Shown: positions 51,954 to 60,922 of the stretch, one piece after another
How positions within the stretch are numbered: the first letter of the stretch is position 1
Layout: each line of letters begins with the position of its first letter
Origin: an uncultured Negativicutes bacterium
GTDB taxonomy: Bacteria; Bacillota; Negativicutes; Veillonellales; Megasphaeraceae
Assembly: GCA_900752195.1 (NCBI GenBank)
Contig: CAADUJ010000007.1
Location: 62,001 to 126,000 of the forward strand
DNA length: 64,000 nt
Direction: 5' to 3'
Program-made: the position numbers and the translations under genes
The notes under the pieces: model-generated
Databases searched by the model: none
What the model saw: the letters and a program-made list of their open reading frames with translations, nothing else
What the model was told of the DNA's origin: nothing

Positions 51954-53144
51954 ATGGATGAAAAAGACATGGACCGTAGCAGCCACAAAGAAAAGGTAGA
52001 ACAGAAACGCGTCAATGGCCGGAATATTGCCGATAAGATCATGAAGAGTGCTCTTGTCCTCATCATGACCATCGTCTTCGTCGTATTGGTTACACAGCTT
52101 GTCAATACGCCGTTTTTTAATATGGAAATTGAAGGGAAACTCTTTTCCCGCGTCGGCGTCTTCGGGACGACGTTGCTCACTATCGTCGCGTATATTGGCG
52201 GCGCCATCGTAGGCGCACTGTTAGGATACCTTATTTCACCGCTCATTCTCGGATTGGTGTGGAAAGTCATACACTTTATGGAATCGGGACTGAGCGATTT
52301 TTCCAGTCAGGATTTACTTATCGGGACGCTGGGATTGCTTTTTGGACTCATAATCGCTAATTTAATTGGACTAGCGTTTGCCCGACTGCCTATTATCGGG
52401 GCCTATGGGCCAATTGTGTTTAGCATCATTTTCGGCTATGCCGGCATGAGCATAGCAATCCGGAAAAAATCGGAACTTATCGGTTTGATGGAAGTGTTCC
52501 GTATTAGTAAATCCAATCGTGATAAAGACCACTCCAAACAGGACTCTTTCGTAGGCAAACTCCTCGATACGAGTGCCATCATCGATGGCCGTATTGCGGA
52601 GATTTGCAGTACCGGTTTTTTGGAGGGACCTCTTCTCGTACCAGTATTCGTCTTGGAAGAGCTGCAGCTTATTGCGGATTCATCGGATATGTTGAAACGG
52701 AATAAGGGACGCCGCGGCCTGGATATCTTGAAGCAAATGCAGGAAGATAATTTCGTCGAAGTGCGCATCATCAATGATGACTTTGATGATGTCCAGGGCG
52801 TTGATTCTAAACTGGTCCGGTTAGGTCGTTCTATTCATGCTCAAATTGTGACAGACGATTACAACCTGAATAAGGTAGCTGCCTTGCAGGGTGTTGTCGT
52901 TCTCAATATCAACGATCTGGCCAATGCGCTGAAACCGGCTCGTATTCCTGGAGAGGAAATGGATGTCCTCGTCGTCAAGGCTGGAAAGGAAAATAATCAG
53001 GGCGTAGGGTATCTCAATGATGGCACTATGATCGTCGTTGAAAACGGTCAGCAATATATTGGTTCGACCGTTCATTGTGTCGTGACGTCTGTATTGCAGA
53101 CATCAGCAGGTCGAATGATTTTTGTCAAAATCGCAAACGAGTAG
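51954..53144 (+). CDS. yacL: Membrane PIN/TRAM-domain protein YacL
   Basis: A 396-residue protein with about four N-terminal membrane helices (residues 25-165), a PIN nuclease domain (LLDTSAIIDGRIAEI, with acidic residues continuing to VTDDYNLNKVA) and a C-terminal TRAM domain. It is a likely ribonuclease anchored at the membrane. The start at 51954 follows AGGAGGTGA. In Bacillus it sits behind disA, which is missing here. Confidence 0.92.
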   Translation: MDEKDMDRSSHKEKVEQKRVNGRNIADKIMKSALVLIMTIVFVVLVTQLVNTPFFNMEIEGKLFSRVGVFGTTLLTIVAYIGGAIVGALLGYLISPLILGLVWKVIHFMESGLSDFSSQDLLIGTLGLLFGLIIANLIGLAFARLPIIGAYGPIVFSIIFGYAGMSIAIRKKSELIGLMEVFRISKSNRDKDHSKQDSFVGKLLDTSAIIDGRIAEICSTGFLEGPLLVPVFVLEELQLIADSSDMLKRNKGRRGLDILKQMQEDNFVEVRIINDDFDDVQGVDSKLVRLGRSIHAQIVTDDYNLNKVAALQGVVVLNINDLANALKPARIPGEEMDVLVVKAGKENNQGVGYLNDGTMIVVENGQQYIGSTVHCVVTSVLQTSAGRMIFVKIANE

Positions 53145-53153
53145 GTGAATAGA

Positions 53154-54335
53154 TTGAAAATATCAGTGATCATCGTGGCAGCCGGCTCAGGACGGCGGTT
53201 TGGTTATGAGCGGAATAAGTTGTTCTTTCCCCTTTGTGGCAAACCGGTCTTGACGCATACGCTGCAGCATGTCTTAGGCGCAGCGTCTGTCACGGAAGTC
53301 GTTATCGTCGTAGCAGAACGAGATCGTACGGATATTGAAGCTATCGTCGAAGGACTTCATCCCTGTGTTCCCGTTCGCTTTGCCTTGGGCGGCGCCGAGC
53401 GGGAAGATTCTGTGTATAATGGCCTCATGAAGACCGATTCTGAAGCCGACATCGTCATGGTGCACGATGGGTCTCGACCTATGGCCGGACCGGAGTGGTT
53501 CGATAATGGTGCCAGTGCTCTCGGCGATGCCAATGTCGCCGTTTACGCCATTCCCGTAAAAGATACGGTAAAGGAACGGGAACATGGCGGAGAGTGGGGC
53601 TTGCAACGTGTCCGGACCCTGGATCGGAGCCGTCTCGTTGCCGTACAGACGCCGCAGATCTTCCGTCGCGAAACGTTGCTGAAGGCTCATCAGTATGCTC
53701 AGGCTCATGGCATTACGGGTACTGATGATGCGTCTCTTGCCGAGGCGATGGGGGAAAAGATTGTCCTTCTTCAGGGGGATGAACGGAATCACAAGGTTAC
53801 GACTATGGATGATGTACCTATCCTGGAATTTTATATGACCGGTCCTACAGAGCATCGCGTCGGCAGTGGCTATGACGTCCATGAACTGACGGAAGGGCGC
53901 AAGCTCGTCCTCGGCGGTGTGACCATTCCGTATGAAAAAGGTCTCAAAGGCCATTCTGATGCAGATGTCCTCATTCATGCCGTCATGGATGCCTTGTTAG
54001 GCGCTGCCGGATTAAAGGATATTGGTACGTATTTTCCTGATAATGACGATGCCTTTAAGGGCATTTCCAGTATGGTCCTTCTCAGGAAGGTTCGTCAGAT
54101 TCTCATCGAGAACAGCTGTCGCATCGTCAACATCGATGTGACTCTCATGGCACAGCAGCCGAAAATAAAGCCCTATGTGCCGCAAATGACGGCTAATCTT
54201 GCTGAGGCTCTTCAAATCGATGTATCTGCCGTCTCTGTAAAGGCGACGACGACGGAGCATCTCGGTTTTGTAGGTCGGCAGGAAGGCATGGCGGCCCAGG
54301 CTGCGGCCATGGTCATTCAATATCGAAACGTGTAA
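53154..54335 (+). CDS. ispDF: Bifunctional IspD-IspF isoprenoid enzyme
   Basis: A 393-residue fusion of two methylerythritol-phosphate pathway enzymes. IspD, the MEP cytidylyltransferase, is at about 1-225 (VIIVAAGSGRRFG, VMVHDGSRP, VAVQTPQIFR). IspF, the 2C-methyl-erythritol cyclodiphosphate synthase, is at about 235-393 (RVGSGYDVHEL, GHSDADVLIHAVMDALLGAAGLKDIG cut into metal-ligand segments, KATTTEHLGFVGR). The best start is TTG 53154 behind TAGGTGA; GTG 53145 is an alternative. It overlaps nothing and follows yacL by 9 bases. Confidence 0.94.
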   Translation: MKISVIIVAAGSGRRFGYERNKLFFPLCGKPVLTHTLQHVLGAASVTEVVIVVAERDRTDIEAIVEGLHPCVPVRFALGGAEREDSVYNGLMKTDSEADIVMVHDGSRPMAGPEWFDNGASALGDANVAVYAIPVKDTVKEREHGGEWGLQRVRTLDRSRLVAVQTPQIFRRETLLKAHQYAQAHGITGTDDASLAEAMGEKIVLLQGDERNHKVTTMDDVPILEFYMTGPTEHRVGSGYDVHELTEGRKLVLGGVTIPYEKGLKGHSDADVLIHAVMDALLGAAGLKDIGTYFPDNDDAFKGISSMVLLRKVRQILIENSCRIVNIDVTLMAQQPKIKPYVPQMTANLAEALQIDVSAVSVKATTTEHLGFVGRQEGMAAQAAAMVIQYRNV

Positions 54336-54359
54336 TACACGAGTAGGAGGAATTTTTTT

Positions 54360-55823
54360 ATGTCTAATGAAGTACGCGTACGTTTTGCACCGAGCCCGAC
54401 AGGCCCGTTTCACATCGGTGGCGCCCGTTCCGCTTTGTTCAATTACCTCGTCGCAAAGCATACAAATGGTACGTTTGTTGTACGTATAGAAGATACAGAC
54501 CGGAAGCGGTCTACGAGTGAATCGGAAGAAAACATCAAAGAAGCGTTGAAATGGCTCGGTATCAACTGGGATGAAGGTATCGATGTAGGCGGCCCCAATG
54601 GCCCGTACCGCCAGATGGAACGCCTTGATCTGTATAAACAGTATACAGATCGTCTCCTGGCAGAAGGAAAGGCATACTACTGTTTCTGTACGCCGGAAGA
54701 ACTGGAACAAGAAAAGAACGAACAGATGGCAAAAGGCGAAACGCCGATTTATTCTGGAAAGTGTGCGAACCTTTCTAAGGAAACGGTGGAACAATACTTG
54801 AAAGAAGGACGTCCTTATGTCATCCGTATTCGGACACCGAAAAACGAAACCATTGAATTTGATGATTTAGTTCGCGGCCACGTTTCCTTCGATTCGAATA
54901 AAGTCGGCGATTTCGTCATCGTCAAATCCGATGGCATTCCTGTATACAATTATTGCGTCGTTCTTGATGATGCACTCATGCACATTACTCACGTCATTCG
55001 TGCCGAAGAACATCTGTCTAATACACCGCGTCAGATTGTTTTGTATCATGCCCTGGGCTTTGATGTACCGACTTTTGCACACGTATCGCTGATTCTGGGC
55101 AAGGATAAGAAAAAGATGAGTAAACGCCATGGTGCTACGAGTGTACAGCAGTACCGCGATTTAGGCTATCTGCCGGATGCCATCGTAAACTTCCTCGCCC
55201 TTTTGGGCTGGACTCCTGAAGGTGATCAGGAACTCTTTACGCGGGAAGAATTGTATCGTCAGTTCTCTCTCGACAGAGTGGCAAAGAACCCGGCCGTCTT
55301 CGATATTGAAAAATTGAACTGGATCAATTTCCATTACATGAAGGAATTGACAGAAGATCAGCTTCTTGACTTGTGCCTGCCCCATCTCCAGAAAGCCGGT
55401 TATGCATCGGAACAACCTGATGCGGCTGAATTGGCATGGCTCAAATCTATGTGTGCCGCTATGCGTGAACACGTCCAGTACGGGGCACAGATCGTCGACG
55501 CAGCAAAGGTATTCTTTACGGATGATTTTAAACCGGAAAGTGAAGAAACTGCTGCTGTCTTACAGGAAGAAACGGCATCGCCTGTCCTTACGATGTTCTA
55601 CAATGAATTGAAGGCTCTCGAAGACGTTACGGCTGATACGGTGCAGCCTCTCTTCAAGAAAATCCAGAAGGGCCTCAAAGTGAAAGGCAAGTTTGTGTAT
55701 ATGCCTATCCGTGTGGCTGTGACCGGCGTCATGCATGGTCCGGACCTGAACGTCATCGTCGCGCTTATGGGTCGTGACAAGGTCTTGAAGCGCCTCGAAG
55801 CAAGCGGTCTCATTAGGGCATAA
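54360..55823 (+). CDS. gltX: Glutamyl-tRNA synthetase
   Basis: A 487-residue class I synthetase, the length of the bacterial discriminating or non-discriminating enzyme. The HIGH motif is HIGGA in PSPTGPFHIGG and the KMSKS motif is KMSKRHG. The C-terminal anticodon-binding helical domain is complete. The ATG follows AGGAGG. Whether it also charges tRNA-Gln cannot be decided here. Confidence 0.97.
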   Translation: MSNEVRVRFAPSPTGPFHIGGARSALFNYLVAKHTNGTFVVRIEDTDRKRSTSESEENIKEALKWLGINWDEGIDVGGPNGPYRQMERLDLYKQYTDRLLAEGKAYYCFCTPEELEQEKNEQMAKGETPIYSGKCANLSKETVEQYLKEGRPYVIRIRTPKNETIEFDDLVRGHVSFDSNKVGDFVIVKSDGIPVYNYCVVLDDALMHITHVIRAEEHLSNTPRQIVLYHALGFDVPTFAHVSLILGKDKKKMSKRHGATSVQQYRDLGYLPDAIVNFLALLGWTPEGDQELFTREELYRQFSLDRVAKNPAVFDIEKLNWINFHYMKELTEDQLLDLCLPHLQKAGYASEQPDAAELAWLKSMCAAMREHVQYGAQIVDAAKVFFTDDFKPESEETAAVLQEETASPVLTMFYNELKALEDVTADTVQPLFKKIQKGLKVKGKFVYMPIRVAVTGVMHGPDLNVIVALMGRDKVLKRLEASGLIRA

Positions 55824-55844
55824 TAGAGAAAGAGGGAACAGGCA

Positions 55845-56309
55845 ATGCATACAGGAGACATCGTAAATCGCCAGTATGGAGTGCGCGTCGTCTATGGTGC
55901 TGTCGTAATCGACGGTGAGCTGGAAATCCGTAAGGATGATGGGGGCTACCGATACATCTATGGCGCATACAGGGATGGCTCCCTTTCTCTTTTCGTGTCT
56001 TGTGAAAGTCTCTTTGATGCGTTGGAAGAACGGGAAATATCACCGATTTTTGGTATACCCATGCCGCCGTACGATATGATGGTCGAATCGTTTCCAACGG
56101 AGGAACGGTATGCTTCGCTGGAAGAGGCGACGGAATCGTTGTATTATAGTTGGCTGCAGCAGCTGAGCCAAATTCTGGAGGCGAAGAGTATGGACGGCTG
56201 CGATGATGACGAGGAAGACGAAGAGACTGTAGATGGCCTCTTGAATCGGCCCGATCTTTTCCTTTATGAAGAGGAAGAGCCTTTTGATTCGGACCTTGAA
56301 GAGGATTGA
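55845..56309 (+). CDS. Hypothetical acidic protein
   Basis: Not recognised. 154 residues, with a beta-rich N-terminal half (RQYGVRVVYGAVVIDGELEIR) and a strongly acidic C-terminal tail (CDDDEEDEE, ending SDLEED). There is no signal peptide or membrane helix. It occupies the place where Bacillus has cysE, between gltX and cysS, but has no acyltransferase hexapeptide repeats. The ATG at 55845 has only a GAGGGAACAGG site. Confidence 0.7.
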   Translation: MHTGDIVNRQYGVRVVYGAVVIDGELEIRKDDGGYRYIYGAYRDGSLSLFVSCESLFDALEEREISPIFGIPMPPYDMMVESFPTEERYASLEEATESLYYSWLQQLSQILEAKSMDGCDDDEEDEETVDGLLNRPDLFLYEEEEPFDSDLEED

Positions 56310-56329
56310 AATTTGTGCCGTTACATCTC

Positions 56330-56360
56330 TTGACATAAGAGAATAATATGCTAATATAAT
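56330..56360 (+). promoter_or_regulatory. Promoter of the cysS T-box transcript
   Basis: TTGACA (56330-56335), 16-base spacer, TAATAT (56352-56357); an overlapping TATAAT is at 56355-56360. Confidence 0.75.
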
Positions 56361-56384
56361 AAATACGGTACGATTAAATAAAGA

Positions 56385-56626
56385 ATTAGTATCAATTACA
56401 AATGCGATGAACAAATTTGTCTATATGGGAACCCCACAGAGAGGAATGGCAGAGCTGAGAGCCGTACCAGGATGAGAACGTATAGATGTTGCCTTTGGGA
56501 GCAGGCCTGGTGAACGTCAGTAGCTCGGTTCGGTAGCAGCCGTTATGTGCATAAAGATCATGGAAGCATCCATGAAGCAGAGTGGAACCGCGGGCCACCG
56601 TCTCTGTAGGGAGACGGCGGCCTTTT
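56385..56626 (+). ncRNA. T-box riboswitch of cysS
   Basis: The T-box sequence AGAGTGGAACCGCGGG (56579-56594) is followed by the terminator stem GGCC-CCGTCTC/GAGACGG-GGCC and TTTT (56593-56626). Upstream are the Stem I features ACAGAGAGG and a likely specifier TGC (Cys) at 56490-56492. Uncharged tRNA-Cys pairs with the specifier and the antiterminator bulge and allows read-through into cysS. The boundaries and specifier are assigned by eye. Confidence 0.9.
56593..56626 (+). terminator. T-box terminator
   Basis: Stem from 56593 with a four-base loop region TGTA and T-run at 56623; mutually exclusive with the antiterminator that uses GGAACCGCGGG. Confidence 0.85.
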
Positions 56627-56652
56627 CGTATTCATGTAGGAGGATTACGTAT

Positions 56653-58098
56653 ATGAGAGAATTAAAAGTATATAATACGCTGACACGACGAAAAGAAGTA
56701 TTTAAGCCCCTTGAACCGGGGAAAGTAAAAATGTATGTCTGCGGTATTACGCCATACAACCATTCCCATATGGGAAATGCCCGCCCATTCGTAACGTGGG
56801 ACGTCATCAAACGGTATTTGGAACATTTAGGCTATGAAGTAACGCATATCCAGAATTTTACTGACGTTGATGATAAAATTATCAACGCTGCTAACGGTGA
56901 AGGCGTTTCGTGGGATACGATTTGCAACCGCTACATCGCATCGTATTTTGAAGTCATGGATGCTCTCCATATCCGTCGGGCTGATAAGTACCCCCGCGTA
57001 TCGGAACATATGCCGGAAATCATCAAAATGGTTGAAACCCTTATCGAAAAAGGCTATGCCTATGTCATCGATCATGACGTATATTACAGCGTAGAAAAGT
57101 TTGACGATTATGGCAAACTGAGCGGCCGTTCTTTAGATGATATGATGGCTGGTGCCCGTATCGAAGTAGATGACCGCAAGCACAATCCCATGGACTTCGC
57201 TCTTTGGAAGGGTGCAAAGCCTGGTGAACCTGCATGGGACAGCCCCTGGGGCCCTGGCCGTCCAGGCTGGCACATCGAATGCTCGGCTATGAGCAATAAA
57301 TATCTCGGCGAAACCTTTGATTTCCATGGTGGCGGCAGTGACCTTATTTTCCCGCACCACGAAAACGAAATCGCCCAGTCTGAAGCGTGCACTGGACATA
57401 AACCTATGGTACGGTATTGGCTCCACAACGGTTTCATTACGATTAATTCGGAAAAAATGAGTAAGTCTCTCAATAACTTCTTCCTCGTCAAAGACGTATT
57501 GGCTCATTACAGCCCGGATGCATTGCGGTTTTTCCTTATTTCCAATCATTATCGCAGCCCCTTGGATTTCAGCGACGAACGGCTTGAAGAAATGACGCGC
57601 AGCCTCGAACGGCTGGGCACTTCTATCGATAATGTCTTGGAATTGCTCGACATGCCGGCAGGTGCTAAATCTGACGAAGCCGCACAACTCCTGGCAACGG
57701 CTCAGAAAGATGAAGAAGCTTTTGAAGAAGCTATGTGCGATGATTTCAATACGGCTCTTGCCAGCGCAGCTATGTTTGATCTGGCAAAACAAGTCAATAT
57801 CTTTAAGGATGCTGTCCTCAACAAGGGAATCCCCGTCGATTCGTCCGTCCTTGCAGAAGTAAAGCGTATCTTCAAGACCATGACGGATATACTTGGTATT
57901 CTTGAAGACCGTTGGTCTGGCGAAAAAGGGGCTGCTTCTGATAAAGATTACAGCAATCTTATGGATATGATCCTGGAAATCCGTCAGGAATGCCGCAACC
58001 AGAAACAGTATGCCTTAGCGGATATGATTCGCGATAAGCTCAGCGATTTAGGTATTACTGTCGAAGATTCTCCGCAGGGAGCGCGTTGGAAAAAGTGA
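56653..58098 (+). CDS. cysS: Cysteinyl-tRNA synthetase
   Basis: A 481-residue class I synthetase. The HIGH-type motif reads HSHMGNA, zinc ligands are Cys29 (MYVCGIT) and the later Cys/His/Glu set (HIECSAMS, HHENE), and the KMSKS motif is KMSKSLNN. The start at 56653 is behind AGGAGG; the open frame reaches back into the T-box leader but is not coding there. It overlaps mrnC by 13 bases. Confidence 0.97.
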   Translation: MRELKVYNTLTRRKEVFKPLEPGKVKMYVCGITPYNHSHMGNARPFVTWDVIKRYLEHLGYEVTHIQNFTDVDDKIINAANGEGVSWDTICNRYIASYFEVMDALHIRRADKYPRVSEHMPEIIKMVETLIEKGYAYVIDHDVYYSVEKFDDYGKLSGRSLDDMMAGARIEVDDRKHNPMDFALWKGAKPGEPAWDSPWGPGRPGWHIECSAMSNKYLGETFDFHGGGSDLIFPHHENEIAQSEACTGHKPMVRYWLHNGFITINSEKMSKSLNNFFLVKDVLAHYSPDALRFFLISNHYRSPLDFSDERLEEMTRSLERLGTSIDNVLELLDMPAGAKSDEAAQLLATAQKDEEAFEEAMCDDFNTALASAAMFDLAKQVNIFKDAVLNKGIPVDSSVLAEVKRIFKTMTDILGILEDRWSGEKGAASDKDYSNLMDMILEIRQECRNQKQYALADMIRDKLSDLGITVEDSPQGARWKK

Positions 58099-58586
58099 AG
58101 TTCAAACAGATTCAAGCATTGAAAACAAAAGCCTATAAAGCCTTTGCTGATCACAGCCGCCTCGATGTTCCTGTTGTCGATACGGCACAGATTGATTCCA
58201 TCTCTCTGGCTTTCGTAGGCGATGCATACTATGCCTTGTATTTCCGTAGCCAACTGATTCAGTTGGGTGTGCCGCAGATTACGGTACTCCACGGTTTGGC
58301 ATCGGAAATCGTTTCGGCAAAGATCCAGGCTCAGGTATACCGTCGTTTGAAGGATTCCCTGACACAAGTGGAGCAACAAGTCTGTCAACGGGCGCGGAAT
58401 GCCCATTCGATGGCCCCAAAAAGCGCCACTGTAGCAGAATACCATGATAGTACAGCATTAGAAGCGCTCATTGGGTATACGGTCCTTTCAAAAGATGACA
58501 AGCGTCTGGCTGAACTCATGGCGCTCGTCGATACATACAGCCGTGAGATTTGTCGAACGTTACATGTACATAAGGAGCAGTCATGA
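58086..58586 (+). CDS. mrnC: Mini-ribonuclease III
   Basis: A 166-residue RNase III catalytic domain without the double-stranded RNA-binding domain, which matures 23S rRNA ends in Firmicutes. Signature residues are seen in LAFVGDAYYALYFR and in STALEALIGYTVL. The start is TTG 58086 inside the cysS end. It overlaps rlmB by four bases (ATGA). Confidence 0.94.
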   Translation: MEKVKFKQIQALKTKAYKAFADHSRLDVPVVDTAQIDSISLAFVGDAYYALYFRSQLIQLGVPQITVLHGLASEIVSAKIQAQVYRRLKDSLTQVEQQVCQRARNAHSMAPKSATVAEYHDSTALEALIGYTVLSKDDKRLAELMALVDTYSREICRTLHVHKEQS

Positions 58587-59329
58587 GCCAAGAGAGTTTA
58601 ATTATCGGCAGAAACAGCGTAACGGAAGCGTTGCGTGCAGGCCGGTCCATACAGAAGATATATATAGCGGCTAGCAATACGTCGTCGGCAATGCAGAAAA
58701 TTCATGATCTGGCATCGGATCGGGGAATCGTTGTCGAACGCGTGCCCAGTCGCGTCCTTCAACATATTGCACCGGAAGGCCGTCATCAAGGTGTCGTTGC
58801 CATTGCAGCAGCTATTGATTTTGCTGATTTGACAGATGTCCTGGTAGCGGTGGCTGAAAAGAAAGAAACGCCGTTCCTCGTCCTTCTCGACGGGATTGAA
58901 GACGTCCACAATCTCGGTGCTATTATCCGAACGGCTGAATGTGCCGGTGTTCATGCCGTACTCGTGCCAAAGCGCCGGAGTGCGCCTCTTAACGAGACGG
59001 TAGGTAAGACGAGTGCCGGTGCCATGGAATACATGCCTATCGTGCCAGTCGGTAATATGGTACAGCTCTTGAAGAAGTTGAAAAAAAGAGGATTCTGGGT
59101 AATCGGTGCCGATATGGATGGCACAGTGGACTATTTCCATAGCTCTTTGACGGATCCTATCGTTCTCGTTATCGGCAGCGAAGGGAGGGGAATTTCCCGC
59201 CTTGTCAAAGAGACGTGTGATGTTCTCGTACAGATACCTATGTTCGGTCAGGTAAATTCCCTGAATGCTTCAGTGGCAGCGGCTTTGTTGATGTATGAAA
59301 CGGTGCGGCAGCGTCAGGCGGTGAAATAG
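58583..59329 (+). CDS. rlmB: 23S rRNA 2'-O-methyltransferase RlmB (SpoU family)
   Basis: A 248-residue SPOUT methyltransferase with an N-terminal L30e-like RNA-binding domain (1-75). The catalytic knot shows DGIEDVHNLGAIIRTAE, IGSEGRGISRL and IPMFGQVNSLNASVAAALLMYE. It probably methylates G2251-equivalent in 23S rRNA; substrate assignment is by family. It is coupled to mrnC and followed without a gap by rae1. Confidence 0.93.
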   Translation: MSQESLIIGRNSVTEALRAGRSIQKIYIAASNTSSAMQKIHDLASDRGIVVERVPSRVLQHIAPEGRHQGVVAIAAAIDFADLTDVLVAVAEKKETPFLVLLDGIEDVHNLGAIIRTAECAGVHAVLVPKRRSAPLNETVGKTSAGAMEYMPIVPVGNMVQLLKKLKKRGFWVIGADMDGTVDYFHSSLTDPIVLVIGSEGRGISRLVKETCDVLVQIPMFGQVNSLNASVAAALLMYETVRQRQAVK

Positions 59330-59857
59330 ATGAAGGATATACTCGTCGTAGATGGATATAACATCATCTTTGCCTGGCCGGATTTGAAACAATTAGCTCA
59401 CGAATCGTTGGAGCATGCCCGCCATCGCCTCATCGATAGGTTGGCCAGCTATGGAAAGATAAAAGGGTATAAGCTTATTATCGTCTTTGACGCCATGTAT
59501 ACGGAAGAAGGCGAAAAGAACGAAAAGGTCGGTAAGGATTGTGACATCATCTTTACGGACAAAGAAGAAACGGCAGACAGCCGTATTGAAAAACTTGTAT
59601 ATGAACATCGGCATGAACATCGTTCCATTTACGTTGCTACGTCAGATGGACCGGAACAGAATCAGATTCTAGGGACAGGCGCATACCGCGTGCCAGCGCG
59701 GGAGCTGGCTGAAGACGTCGCCCGGGCCCGAAAAGAAGCGGCCCAGTATGACCATAAGAACGTCGTGACCCAGTCCAATAGCCGTAATGAAGTGGTGTAT
59801 CATGTCAATGATAAAGATGTATTAGAGAAACTGGAAAAAATCAGGCGCTCTAAATAA
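59330..59857 (+). CDS. rae1: NYN-domain ribosome-associated endoribonuclease (YacP/Rae1)
   Basis: A 175-residue PIN-like NYN nuclease, which in Bacillus enters the ribosomal A site and cuts mRNA. Marks are ILVVDGYNIIFAWPDL at the N-terminus and conserved acidic residues in FDAMYTEEG, FTDKEETADSRIEKL and VATSDGPEQ. Its start codon directly follows the rlmB stop. Confidence 0.92.
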   Translation: MKDILVVDGYNIIFAWPDLKQLAHESLEHARHRLIDRLASYGKIKGYKLIIVFDAMYTEEGEKNEKVGKDCDIIFTDKEETADSRIEKLVYEHRHEHRSIYVATSDGPEQNQILGTGAYRVPARELAEDVARARKEAAQYDHKNVVTQSNSRNEVVYHVNDKDVLEKLEKIRRSK

Positions 59858-59866
59858 AGGAGTATT

Positions 59867-60553
59867 ATGTGTGAACAAAAGGTATCTTCCAATGATGATC
59901 GATTCCGTCATTTGACGGATGAGGAAATCGTGCGGATTGCCCAGGAAGAAAACGACGGTGAGGCGATGGATTACATTGTCTATAAATACCGTAATTTCGT
60001 TAAAAGTAAGGCTCAGACGTACTTTCTCATCGGTGCTGATAAGGAGGACATCATCCAGGAAGGAATGATAGGCCTATATAAAGCGACACGTGATTTCCGT
60101 CCTGATCGGCAAGCATCGTTCCGGTCTTTTGCAGATCTTTGCATTACCCGTCAGATTATTACCGCCATTAAGACTGCGACGCGGCAGAAGCATATTCCCC
60201 TGAACTCATATGTTTCTCTAAATAAACCAATCTACGCAGAAGAATCTGAACGGACTCTCATGGATGTCGTATCAGGCGACAGCGTGACAGATCCGGAAGA
60301 ACTCATTATCAGCAAAGAAAAATTTCGTGACATCGAAAAGAGGATGAATGAAGTCCTGAGCGAGCTGGAATGGCAGGTACTCAATGCCTACATTGAAGGA
60401 AAGTCGTATAACGAAATTTCACAAAAGCTCAATCGCCATGTCAAATCTATCGATAATGCTTTGCAGCGAGTCAAACGGAAGCTGGAGCAGTATCTGAAGG
60501 AACGAGATAAGGAAAATAATAGTTCCGTTACTATTGATAGTAAACAAAAATAA
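59867..60553 (+). CDS. sigH: RNA polymerase sigma factor SigH type
   Basis: A 228-residue sigma-70-family factor in the place and with the length of Bacillus SigH (Spo0H). Region 2 reads DYIVYKYRNFVKSKAQTYF with IIQEGMIGLYKATRDF, and region 4 has LNAYIEGKSYNEISQKLNRH. In spore formers it starts sporulation; in asporogenous relatives it controls competence or stationary-phase genes. The ATG follows AAGGAG. Confidence 0.93.
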   Translation: MCEQKVSSNDDRFRHLTDEEIVRIAQEENDGEAMDYIVYKYRNFVKSKAQTYFLIGADKEDIIQEGMIGLYKATRDFRPDRQASFRSFADLCITRQIITAIKTATRQKHIPLNSYVSLNKPIYAEESERTLMDVVSGDSVTDPEELIISKEKFRDIEKRMNEVLSELEWQVLNAYIEGKSYNEISQKLNRHVKSIDNALQRVKRKLEQYLKERDKENNSSVTIDSKQK

Positions 60554-60597
60554 GTGTAGAATAGAAGCGTTAAGTATGTTTTGTGAGGAGGAGTATC

Positions 60598-60834
60598 GTG
60601 ATTACTGCGTTGGAAATCATTGTAGTCATATTGGCGTTATTGATCATCGGTGTCGTCGTAGCACAGAAAAGCAAGACTCAAGGTATGGGTGCCGGTTTTG
60701 GCGGAGGTGCGGAAGATCTTTTTGGTAGTCGGGCACGTGGTATGGATGCATTGTTGTCGAAGCTTACAATCATCCTGTCCATAGCCTTTGCTATTTGTAC
60801 GCTTGTTTTGGCAAGATTGATGAATACATTCTAA
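60598..60834 (+). CDS. secG: Preprotein translocase subunit SecG
   Basis: A 78-residue inner-membrane protein with two hydrophobic helices flanking the SecG hallmark GMGAGFGGGAEDLFGSR. It is part of the SecYEG channel. The start is GTG 60598 behind GAGGAGG. In Bacillus the gene after sigH is rpmG-secE; two helices and the glycine loop show that this is SecG, not SecE. Confidence 0.92.
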   Translation: MITALEIIVVILALLIIGVVVAQKSKTQGMGAGFGGGAEDLFGSRARGMDALLSKLTIILSIAFAICTLVLARLMNTF

Positions 60835-60855
60835 GAATATAGCTACGATTACATG

Positions 60856-60892
60856 ACTCTCCTTTCCGGGATGCTGGGAAGGGGAGTTTTTT
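60856..60892 (+). terminator. Intrinsic terminator after secG
   Basis: ACTCTCCTTTCC/GGGAAGGGGAGT stem of 12 pairs (two G-U), followed by six T residues. Confidence 0.92.
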
Positions 60893-60922
60893 ATGCACGG
60901 GAGGCCTGGGTCTCCCGTGCAT
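60893..60922. repeat. 11-bp perfect inverted repeat behind the secG terminator
   Basis: ATGCACGGGAG (60893-60903), 8-base loop, CTCCCGTGCAT (60912-60922). It is immediately after the terminator and without its own T-run. Confidence 0.7.

Noticed and set aside
60598..60834. SecE, expected after sigH from Bacillus gene order
   Set aside because: Two membrane helices and the glycine-rich GMGAGFGGG...LFGSR loop identify SecG.
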